Shown: one piece after another, positions 1 through 5,461 of the stretch
Layout of the letters: each line of letters opens with the position of its first letter
Numbering within the stretch: the first letter of the stretch is position 1
Source of the DNA: Filomicrobium sp.
GTDB taxonomy: Bacteria; Pseudomonadota; Alphaproteobacteria; Rhizobiales; Hyphomicrobiaceae
Assembly: GCA_021775655.1 (NCBI GenBank)
Contig: JAJFHK010000511.1
Location: 1 to 6,994 of the forward strand
DNA: 6,994 bases
Direction: 5' to 3'
Translations under genes and position numbers: made by a program
Notes under the pieces: generated by a model
The model's database searches: none
What the model was told of the DNA's origin: nothing
The model's input: only the letters and a program-made list of their open reading frames with translations

Positions 1-42
1 GAACTCGAAGCCGGCACAACAGCACAAGGGCAGACACCATGA
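1..42 (+). CDS. C-terminal tail of an upstream gene (partial), product unidentified
   Basis: An open frame enters at base 1, encodes 13 residues (ELEAGTTAQGQTP) and stops at TGA 40-42. That stop overlaps the ATG of the P-II-like gene (39-41) as ATGA, the typical signature of translationally coupled genes. The tail is too short to identify a family. From remembered gene order, genes for P-II-like proteins of this kind followed by a CBS protein are often preceded by a DUF1538 multi-span membrane protein, so that is the leading guess. It is inference and is not visible in the sequence. The frame could also be open by chance, since 14 codons is little evidence, but the exact ATGA junction favours a real gene. 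Confidence 0.5.
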   Translation, partial: ELEAGTTAQGQTP

Positions 43-392
43 GGTTCAAACTCATCATTGCCATGGTCGACGACGACAAAACCGACCTGACGCTGGAAAC
101 CGCGCGCGAAAAAGGTGCAACGGGCTGCACCGTCATTACCAACGCGCGTGGCGAAGGCCTCACCCCACAGAAAACGTTCCTGGGCTTAAGCGTCTCGGGA
201 CAGCGCGATGTCATTTTGTTGCTCGTCGAAGAACACATGAGCCGGCATATTCTTGAGGCGATTGGGGCAGCCTGCGAATTCGAAAAGAAGCCCGGCACCG
301 GCGTGGCATTCCAAATTGATATCGAAGACGCGATCGGGCTTACATCGCAGATCAAGAAGATCGAAGAGGAAATCGATGAGGGAGATTTGTAA
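39..392 (+). CDS. P-II-like (GlnB-family fold) regulatory protein
   Basis: A 117-residue protein of P-II size with the expected pattern: a first strand (KLIIAMVDDDK, 4-14), a helix, then GATGCTVI (26-33) in the place of the canonical GITGMTV, a T-loop region at about 35-55, a hydrophobic strand DVILLLVEE (57-65), a helix, and a glycine-bearing turn KPGTGVAFQIDI (84-95) where the B-loop and last strand fall. P-II proteins are trimeric cytosolic sensors that bind ATP/ADP and often 2-oxoglutarate and control transporters or enzymes through the T-loop. Here the T-loop region has no tyrosine at all, so GlnD-type uridylylation as in GlnB/GlnK is unlikely. The acidic, lysine-rich C-terminal tail (105-117) is also unusual. 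It is not the housekeeping glnB or glnK. The gene overlaps its upstream neighbour by ATGA and the CBS gene by TAATG. An AGGG lies about 8 nt before the ATG. Family assignment is fairly secure; the regulated target is unknown. Confidence 0.8.
   Translation: MRFKLIIAMVDDDKTDLTLETAREKGATGCTVITNARGEGLTPQKTFLGLSVSGQRDVILLLVEEHMSRHILEAIGAACEFEKKPGTGVAFQIDIEDAIGLTSQIKKIEEEIDEGDL
378..384 (+). promoter_or_regulatory. Shine-Dalgarno for the CBS-domain gene
   Basis: GAGGGAG lies 7 nt before the ATG at 392, inside the 3' end of the P-II-like gene. It supports the overlapping start (TAATG at 390-394) and therefore coordinated translation of the two genes. Confidence 0.7.
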
Positions 393-796
393 TGGCTGAG
401 TCTTTCGTCAAAGTTGGCGACATCATGAGGCCCGAACTCAAGAAGATAAACGGGCTAAAGAGCGTTCGTGAAGCGATCGACATGATGCGCGAGGCCAATA
501 CGAGTTCGCTTGTTATCGAGCGGCGACATGAAGGTGATGAATACGGTATCGTTACCGTTCAGGATATCGCTGGGAACGTGATCAGCAAGAGTCGGTCTGT
601 GGACCGAACGAGTGTCTATGAAGTCATGACGAAGCCAGCACTGACTGTCAGCGCCGACATGAACATCAAGTATGCCATCAGGCTATTGTTTCGACTTGGC
701 GTTCGAAGGGCGCTTGTTACCCGCGGTGGCGGTGTCGTCGGATACATCAGCCAGCGCGACCTGGTCGTGAGCTATGTCGACGGCGGAGAGCCGTGA
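392..796 (+). CDS. Tandem CBS-domain protein
   Basis: A 134-residue soluble protein made almost entirely of two CBS motifs (one Bateman module). CBS1 spans about residues 8-66 (VGDIMRPEL opening, GIVTVQDI at 52-59). CBS2 spans about 74-130 (VYEVMTKPALTV opening, GYISQRDLV at 117-125). Both copies keep the G-h-h-(S/T)-x-x-D-(h) ending, whose Asp commonly contacts nucleotide ribose. CBS pairs usually bind AMP, ADP, ATP or S-adenosylmethionine and dimerise into discs that gate enzymes or transporters. There is no catalytic, DNA-binding or membrane domain, so it probably acts on a partner. The start overlaps the preceding P-II-like stop and has a strong Shine-Dalgarno, so it is the last gene of the visible + strand operon. 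Two putative nucleotide sensors in a row suggest joint control of the upstream gene product; this is inferred. Which nucleotide it binds cannot be read here. Confidence 0.85.
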   Translation: MAESFVKVGDIMRPELKKINGLKSVREAIDMMREANTSSLVIERRHEGDEYGIVTVQDIAGNVISKSRSVDRTSVYEVMTKPALTVSADMNIKYAIRLLFRLGVRRALVTRGGGVVGYISQRDLVVSYVDGGEP

Positions 797-907
797 TGGG
801 CGAACCGCGGGACGCAGCTCGGTGCAGGCCGACAAGCGGGGAAGCATTTAGGTGTTTTGCTATAGGCCACTCGCTGCCATTCGACGGTACGATTGTTGCG
901 GAAGTCA

Positions 908-1294
908 TCAACAGGAAAGCGAGACAAAGTTTCTCATCGCCAGGACGACTTCGCTCTCAACATATGGTTTACTGAAGAACACTTCGCGCGTAGGCAGTCC
1001 GTCAACTGGCCCAGGTTTGTTGCCCGACGTAACAATAATATGTATCGGGGGCCATCGATCGCGAATCAGCGCAGCGAGCTTCAGACCGTCGATTCCTCTT
1101 GGCATTTTGATATCGGTGAAAACAATCCTGATATCCATTCGAGTTTCTAGTATTTCGACGGCCTGTGTAGCATCAGCGGCTTCAACTGGCTCGAACCCGG
1201 CGGTCTCCACCATGTCGGCGGCGGCCATGCGCAATATTGGCTCGTCCTCCACGATAAGGACGACAGGCCGTTCGTCCTTATCGCTGGATTGCAT
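908..1294 (-). CDS. Single-domain response regulator (receiver only)
   Basis: With the chosen start the protein is 128 residues and is a complete CheY-like receiver with no output domain. The acidic pocket is E16-D17 (IVEDEP), the phospho-acceptor is D61 (FTDIKMP), the switch residue is S90 (VTSGN), and the conserved lysine is K109 with cis-proline P110 (SKPY). The wording TDIKMPRGIDGL is typical of receivers encoded beside HWE/HisKA_2 kinases. An in-frame TTG at 1342 would add 16 residues but overlaps the kinase gene. The ATG at 1294 has GGGAGA 8 nt upstream and is preferred. It lies 16 bp after the stop of the kinase gene on the same strand, so it should be co-transcribed and phosphorylated by that kinase. 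With no DNA-binding or enzymatic output it must act by protein contact or as a phosphate relay/sink. It ends facing the + strand CBS gene, with 111 bp between them. Confidence 0.9.
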   Translation of the reverse strand: MQSSDKDERPVVLIVEDEPILRMAAADMVETAGFEPVEAADATQAVEILETRMDIRIVFTDIKMPRGIDGLKLAALIRDRWPPIHIIVTSGNKPGPVDGLPTREVFFSKPYVESEVVLAMRNFVSLSC

Positions 1295-1302
1295 GATACA
1301 TG

Positions 1303-1308
1303 TCTCCC
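1303..1308 (-). promoter_or_regulatory. Shine-Dalgarno that fixes the response-regulator start
   Basis: On the - strand GGGAGA (1308 to 1303) precedes the ATG at 1294 by 8 nt. It lies in the 16-bp gap after the kinase stop codon (TGA, 1313-1311). It supports the shorter 128-residue receiver over the TTG start at 1342. Confidence 0.65.
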
Positions 1309-1310
1309 AA

Positions 1311-2912
1311 TCAGGCTCGTTGAACCTGAGACAGAGGCGCAACGAAGTCGGCCTCGAATCCTGTTGAAAGGTAACGTGCAGACACCCCGCCAGTTCCTAT
1401 CATCCCCATTTTGATCAGCTTCGATCCGAAACCCCTACTGGTCGGTTCGTTCGCAGGTGGCCCCCCGGACTCCCTCCATTCGAGCACGAGGTCTTTTTCG
1501 GCGATGCGCCAGACAACATTTACGTGGCCCGTTCCAGAAGTCAGTGCACCATGTTTCATTGCATTTGTCGAAAGCTCATGCAGTAGCAATGATAACGAGA
1601 GAGTCGCCCGAGAACCGATCTTGAGAGTGGGGCCATCTATCGAAATTCGACTTAGCACTCCGCACGCTCCCAAAACAGATGTAACGATGTCGTTAACATC
1701 AGCCGAGCTCCAACGTTTCTGAAGCAGTACGTCGTGTGCATGTGAAAGGGCCTGTAATCGGAGGATAAACGCTTCGACCGGTTCCCGGTCGGGAACGGAA
1801 GAGAGTGTCTGCCGCGCAATTGCTTGTACCGTGGCCAACGTGTTTTTCAGTCGGTGGCTCAGTTCAAGATTTAAGGTGTTTTGGGTCTCCTCAGCTTCAA
1901 GTCGAGCCAACGCCTCAAGCAAACGGTCTCCGGCATTTCGGAGAAATGTGATGTCCTCGACCGACCAATCCCGAACGGATTCACTATGACTGAAGAACAA
2001 TGCATTGCGCCCGCGGCGATCCCTAAAATGAATGTTTGCCAGTGCTCGAATGTGAAACCGCGAAAGCAAGTGATGCAACGGCGTACCTGGACTTGCTGCC
2101 AAGTCTCGAACAACGGTACGTGTCGTTGACCCGCTAGCCGGGTGTGATTCCCCTATTTCAGCGAGTTCAAACTGTCCAACCAAACTTTCGCTTCCGTCTG
2201 CCGACCAATCGTTTTCAATATCGAGAATGTGCTCGGTGTCGTCGATCCAACCCAAGCCTACCCTGCTTAGGTCCAAGCATTCCCCTACAATTTTCGCCGA
2301 TTGTTCAATGGCCTCCGACCTCGATGCGGCCGCGCGAAGTATGTCGCCAATCGCTACAAGTGCGGTTCGACGCTTGCCAGCGAGCCCCGCTTGAGAAAGA
2401 TGGTAATCTCGCTCTCTCAATGCGCGGCGCAGTTCCAATTGCGTCATAACTTGGCGAGCTAGTTTTTTGAGGCCGTCGCACTGAGCAACCGTCAGCCCGC
2501 CCACTCGTGGTTCGGTATCAATTGCGCACAGGCTGCCGAGGACGTCGCCTTCGGACGTGCGAAGGGGCGCACCAGCGTAAAAGCGAATGTGAGGTGGTTC
2601 GCAGACGAGTGGGTTGTCTTGCGAGCGCGGGTCGGTCGAAAGGTCCTCGATTATCAGTAGTCCGGGCTCCTCAAGTGCGTGCGCGCAGACGGAACTTCCT
2701 AGATCCGTTTCGCATAGATCAGAACCAACGCGCGCCTTGAACCATTGCCGATTTCCAGCAACGAAACTAACCAGTGCGATGGGTGTGGCACAGAGTTGTG
2801 CGGCAAGAGATGCGATGTCGTCGAATCCCTGTTCCGCCGACGTATCCAAAATGTTATAAGCTAGTAGAGCTGCTAACCGTTGAGGATCGAATACGTAGTC
2901 CGGTGTCAGCAC
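1311..2912 (-). CDS. GAF-GAF-HWE family sensor histidine kinase
   Basis: A 533-residue kinase with no signal peptide or membrane segment, so cytoplasmic. The N-terminal GAF domain (about 20-160) has the familiar opening RLAALLAYNILDT (12-24), then PIALVSFVAGNRQWFKA and SSVCAHAL. A second, more divergent GAF-like region covers about 182-340. The catalytic part begins with the H-box LSHRLKNTLATVQAIARQT (351-369), phospho-acceptor H353. The HWE signatures are present: H445 and N450 in HELSTNAMKHGAL, and W479 and E481 in LEWRESGGPP, followed by the GFGSKLI glycine box (494-500). This family autophosphorylates and passes phosphate to receivers. The start is GTG at 2912: an in-frame TAA lies 10 codons upstream, AAAGG (2927-2923) lies 10 nt before it, and the N-terminus matches the family opening. 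The receiver gene follows after 16 bp. GAF domains suggest a small-molecule, redox or light cue, but there is no clear bilin-binding cysteine pattern and the signal is unknown. Confidence 0.92.
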   Translation of the reverse strand: MLTPDYVFDPQRLAALLAYNILDTSAEQGFDDIASLAAQLCATPIALVSFVAGNRQWFKARVGSDLCETDLGSSVCAHALEEPGLLIIEDLSTDPRSQDNPLVCEPPHIRFYAGAPLRTSEGDVLGSLCAIDTEPRVGGLTVAQCDGLKKLARQVMTQLELRRALRERDYHLSQAGLAGKRRTALVAIGDILRAAASRSEAIEQSAKIVGECLDLSRVGLGWIDDTEHILDIENDWSADGSESLVGQFELAEIGESHPASGSTTRTVVRDLAASPGTPLHHLLSRFHIRALANIHFRDRRGRNALFFSHSESVRDWSVEDITFLRNAGDRLLEALARLEAEETQNTLNLELSHRLKNTLATVQAIARQTLSSVPDREPVEAFILRLQALSHAHDVLLQKRWSSADVNDIVTSVLGACGVLSRISIDGPTLKIGSRATLSLSLLLHELSTNAMKHGALTSGTGHVNVVWRIAEKDLVLEWRESGGPPANEPTSRGFGSKLIKMGMIGTGGVSARYLSTGFEADFVAPLSQVQRA

Positions 2913-3170
2913 TTTCCGAAAACCTTTGTCGGGGTGGCGTTATCTGCTGTGCAGTAAGTGCCCTCATGTGCCGCGACTGCCACAAACAAACTAGCGACGC
3001 AATATCAAATGACATAAACAGATCGCCTGTTCAGTGTGTCTCAACCTCATGAACGCGGAGCTCAGTCTGCGACGCGCTGCACCGTTCGCTGGGAAATTTG
3101 TGGTCGCAAACCGCCATAATCTGATCTTCGGTGCACCTTTTCCGTATCAAGAGCTTGTCCCTCTGTCGAT

Positions 3171-3203
3171 GAGAACGCTAAATTAACTTGGCTAAAGCTT
3201 CTC
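3171..3203. repeat. Bulged inverted repeat downstream of the CoA-transferase gene
   Basis: GAGAA-c-GCT (3171-3179) can pair with AGC-TTCTC (3196-3203), giving 8 pairs with one bulged base and a 16-nt AT-rich loop. It lies about 125 bp beyond the CoA-transferase stop on the - strand. It may stabilise or end that transcript, but there is no T-run on either side, so I do not call it a rho-independent terminator. It could be chance. Confidence 0.25.
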
Positions 3204-3318
3204 GGCGTGGATCACGATGTTGAGCACGGGCACTAAGTCTGTTGTAGGCCAAACGCAACACATAGTGGACACCGTCCTCTGATCCGACGCTGAAGGTGGA
3301 ACGGCATGCCTCACCCAA
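3178..3318 (-). CDS. Candidate small ORF, 46 aa, or gene remnant; unidentified
   Basis: A frame open through the end of the CoA-transferase gene continues past its stop and ends at TAG 3180-3178. The only usable start is TTG at 3318, just after the CoA-transferase stop (TAG, 3328-3326). AAGGG lies near it but inside the preceding stop region. The product would end VHYVLRLAYNRLSARAQ then HRDPRREALAKLI, a basic, helix-prone composition that looks protein-like. I do not recognise a family. It could be a genuine small downstream gene, the decayed 3' end of an older gene, or chance. The rare start, short length and lack of ATG or GTG argue against a functional gene. Confidence 0.15.
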   Translation of the reverse strand: MGEACRSTFSVGSEDGVHYVLRLAYNRLSARAQHRDPRREALAKLI

Positions 3319-3325
3319 TGCGCGC

Positions 3326-5290
3326 CTAACCCTTGGCTTTCCAATTGACGAGTGAATCCCAGTCGCCTTCGAGAGCCGCGTGGGCCTCGTCGCCGCTTTC
3401 GAAAATGTGTGGTTGCTGGCCGCGGTGCGAAATCCCGTCTTGCATCTTGAGCCGCATGAATGCGCTCGTCGTATAGCGAGAGGTCGTTGCGTAGTATCGC
3501 TTCATCATGAAATCGACCATCTCAAGGAAGTCGTCTTGCAGATCGTCGGCGATGCGGCAACCATCCTGGTTGACCACTGCATTGACGAGCTTGCCGGCCT
3601 TCTCGCAAGCTTCGACAAGGATCGCTTGCAGGTCATCAAGGTCGCTCTTCTTGCGCATACTCCAGCCCTCGAGATTGAGGAACAGGATGTTGCGCCCAGG
3701 ATCATAAGAAACGCGTTCCTTGAGATTGCGGTTAGTTAGTTCCGCGAGGAGTTCCATGGGCTCATCGCGGAAGATCAGCGGGTTCATCTCAATGGGTGAT
3801 TTAATCACCGGCATGAAATCCATTTGCTCAAGAATGTCGCGCTCGATCTCTATGCCGGGCGCCACTTCGACCAGCTCCATTCCCTCCATAGTTAGCTGGA
3901 ACACACACCGCTCGGTCACGTAAATTACCGGCTGCGAGCGCATCGCTGCATAGGTTCCTGAAAAGGTGATCTGCTCGACCTTTTGTAAGAATTTTTTCGT
4001 CCGGCCTTCCTGGAGAATCTTGAGTTCGCCATTCTTGATCTCGACTTTGAGACCGCCAGCGGTGAAAGTGCCGGCGAATACGACGGCGCGTGAATTCTGA
4101 GAGATGTCGATGAAGCCGCCGCAACCATTAATTCGGCCTGCGAAGCGGCTGGTGTTGACGTTGCCGCATCGGTCGCATTCGGCCATGCCAAGACACGTGA
4201 GGTCGAGCCCACCGCCGTGGTAGAAGTCGAACATCTGGTTTTGATCCATGATGGCGTGGGCATTGACGGAGGATCCAAAACTCGAGCCGCCGGCGAGGAC
4301 GCCACCAACGGCACCTGCTTCCGTTGTCATAACGATGTGCGGTGTGACCTTTTCCTCGTTGGCAACGGCTGCGACACCGTCGGGGGCGCCGACACCAAGA
4401 TTGATGACGCCGTTGGGCGGCAGTTCGAAAGCAGCGCGACGGGCGATGATCTTGCGTTCATTTAGCGGCATCTTCGCCATCGCTTCGACCGGAACGCGGA
4501 CTTCTCCAGCCAGTGCCGGGTTGTAGACAACGCCATAATTCATCCGGTGCATCTCAGGCTCTTCGGCGACAACAACGCAGTCGACGAGGATGCCTGGCAC
4601 CTTCACGTCCTTCGGTTTGATTGAGCCCTGCTCGACGATCCGTTCAACCTGGGCGATGACGACACCGCCGTTATTGTGGGCGGCCATCGCCTGCGCCAGG
4701 ACATCGAGTGTCAGAGGCTCCTTTTCCATGCTCAGATTGCCGCTGGGGTCGGCACTGGTGGCGCGGATCAGCGCCACATCAATTGGGGTCGCCTTGTAGA
4801 ACAACCACTCTTCGCCATCGACGTCTACGAGCTTGACGATGTCCTCGGTCGTGACGTCGTTCACCTTGCCGCCGTCAAGGCGCGGATCGACATAGGTGTG
4901 CAGGCCGACCTTTGAAAACAATCCAGGGTGGCCAGCCGCGCAGGAGCGGTAGAGCTTGGCAATGATCCCCTGGGGCAGGTTGTAGCCTTGAATAAGATTA
5001 TTCCGTGCAGCCTCGGCGACCTTTGGCATGCGGCCAAGGTTGCCAGCAATAACGCGCTTCAGGAGTCCTTCATGGTGCAGGCGGCCGGTGCCAAGGCCTT
5101 TGCTGTCACCGGCACCAGCGCACATGATCAGTGTCAGGTCGCGCGGCTTGCCGCTTTGCACGTACCTTTTTTCGAGGGAAGCGTGGAGCGCTTCAGGGAT
5201 ACAGCTTTGCACAAAGCCTGTGGTTGCAATGACGTCGTTATCCCGGACGAGCGCGATCGCATCATCGGCTGAGATGACCTTGTTCTTCAT
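3326..5290 (-). CDS. Acyl-CoA:acetate/3-ketoacid CoA-transferase (class I, fused alpha-beta, extended C-terminus)
   Basis: A 654-residue family I CoA-transferase of the propionate-CoA transferase/YdiF type, in which both halves are fused. The N-terminal half opens KVISADDAIALV and IATTGFVQSCIPEAL (4-35), with GAGDSKGLGTGRLHHEGLLKR (59-79). The second half carries INLGVGAPDGVAAVANEE (296-313) and the active-site motif TTEAGAVGG (322-330), where E324 should form the glutamyl-CoA thioester. GGGLDLTCLGMAECDRCGNVN (359-379), SRFAGRINGCGGFIDI and VFAGTFTAGG follow. The enzyme moves CoA between an acyl-CoA and a free acid such as acetate. Core members are about 520 residues. Here about 120 extra residues (roughly 530-650, including NILFLNLEGWSM and RYYATTSRYTTSAFMRLK) form an additional C-terminal region that I recall in long versions of the family. 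The ATG at 5290 has AGGGGA 10 nt upstream and matches the family N-terminus. It follows the P450 gene on the same strand. Substrate is unknown. Confidence 0.9.
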   Translation of the reverse strand: MKNKVISADDAIALVRDNDVIATTGFVQSCIPEALHASLEKRYVQSGKPRDLTLIMCAGAGDSKGLGTGRLHHEGLLKRVIAGNLGRMPKVAEAARNNLIQGYNLPQGIIAKLYRSCAAGHPGLFSKVGLHTYVDPRLDGGKVNDVTTEDIVKLVDVDGEEWLFYKATPIDVALIRATSADPSGNLSMEKEPLTLDVLAQAMAAHNNGGVVIAQVERIVEQGSIKPKDVKVPGILVDCVVVAEEPEMHRMNYGVVYNPALAGEVRVPVEAMAKMPLNERKIIARRAAFELPPNGVINLGVGAPDGVAAVANEEKVTPHIVMTTEAGAVGGVLAGGSSFGSSVNAHAIMDQNQMFDFYHGGGLDLTCLGMAECDRCGNVNTSRFAGRINGCGGFIDISQNSRAVVFAGTFTAGGLKVEIKNGELKILQEGRTKKFLQKVEQITFSGTYAAMRSQPVIYVTERCVFQLTMEGMELVEVAPGIEIERDILEQMDFMPVIKSPIEMNPLIFRDEPMELLAELTNRNLKERVSYDPGRNILFLNLEGWSMRKKSDLDDLQAILVEACEKAGKLVNAVVNQDGCRIADDLQDDFLEMVDFMMKRYYATTSRYTTSAFMRLKMQDGISHRGQQPHIFESGDEAHAALEGDWDSLVNWKAKG

Positions 5291-5300
5291 CCTTTGCGTT

Positions 5301-5306
5301 TCCCCT
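5301..5306 (-). promoter_or_regulatory. Shine-Dalgarno of the CoA-transferase gene
   Basis: AGGGGA on the - strand (5306 to 5301) lies 10 nt before the ATG at 5290. A second AAAGG (5295-5291) directly abuts the ATG and is too close to be the functional site. Confidence 0.5.
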
Positions 5307-5335
5307 GGCTCTTCTCTTTATTTTGATTCCAGCAC

Positions 5336-5348
5336 ACGGTGGGACCGT
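5336..5348. promoter_or_regulatory. Perfect dyad ACGGT-N3-ACCGT upstream of the CoA-transferase gene
   Basis: ACGGT (5336-5340), GGG spacer, ACCGT (5344-5348) is a perfect 5-bp dyad 46-58 bp upstream of the CoA-transferase start, within the 171-bp gap after the P450 gene. Its place suits a small operator or promoter-proximal hairpin. No regulator gene is in the window and no -35/-10 pair was secure, so the role is a guess. Confidence 0.25.
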
Positions 5349-5461
5349 TCGGCCTCCCTTGTTCTGTCGTGCAATTTCAGATGTTAGAGAGCAGGAGACC
5401 GATGCGCAAACGCTTAAAGCAGGTAGCGCATGCTCGCATCGTCATTCGTGCTGAAATGGCT

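Larger units (their letters stand above)
2913..3325. other. 413-bp intergenic region without a secure gene
   Basis: This gap separates the CoA-transferase stop from the kinase start, both on the - strand, and should hold the kinase promoter. I found no convincing sigma-70 pair. TTGAGA at 3044-3039 (- strand) has only a poor -10 (TGTTTA, 3020-3015). I found no GGAAC-N16/17-CGTT site of the EcfG general-stress type placed to serve the kinase. Two small ORFs are present (- 3178-3318 and + 3049-3186), neither with good initiation signals. Two dyads are visible: TGCACCG (3078-3084) with CGGTGCA (3129-3135), and GAGAAcGCT (3171-3179) with AGCTTCTC (3196-3203). No U-rich tail follows either dyad, so neither is a standard terminator. 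No tRNA or known RNA family was recognised. Confidence 0.6.

Noticed and set aside
797..907. Possible bidirectional terminator between the converging CBS and receiver genes
   Set aside because: No stem longer than 4 bp followed by a T-run was found on either strand; the AGCA...TGCT pair near 844-859 is too weak.
793..975. A 60-aa + strand frame starting GTG at 793, overlapping the CBS stop as GTGA
   Set aside because: The junction resembles translational coupling, but the peptide has no recognisable pattern, no Shine-Dalgarno was evident, and half of it lies antisense to the receiver gene.
852..1367. A 171-aa + strand frame opposite the receiver gene
   Set aside because: It is serine/arginine-rich, lacks motifs and lies antisense to a response regulator with every catalytic residue in place; it is a shadow frame.
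3049..3186. A 45-aa + strand ORF in the large gap
   Set aside because: No Shine-Dalgarno precedes the ATG, no family is recognised, and it is isolated between two - strand genes. It is kept only as part of the gap finding.
3925..4314. Long alternative frames on both strands inside the CoA-transferase gene
   Set aside because: They overlap a full-length enzyme with an intact active-site motif; their biased Ser/Arg/Ala composition is typical of shadow frames in GC-rich coding DNA.
5402..5440. ATGCGC...GCGCAT inverted repeat after the P450 stop as a terminator
   Set aside because: The loop is long (18 nt) and no T-run follows on the - strand; GC-rich 6-bp matches like this are expected by chance.
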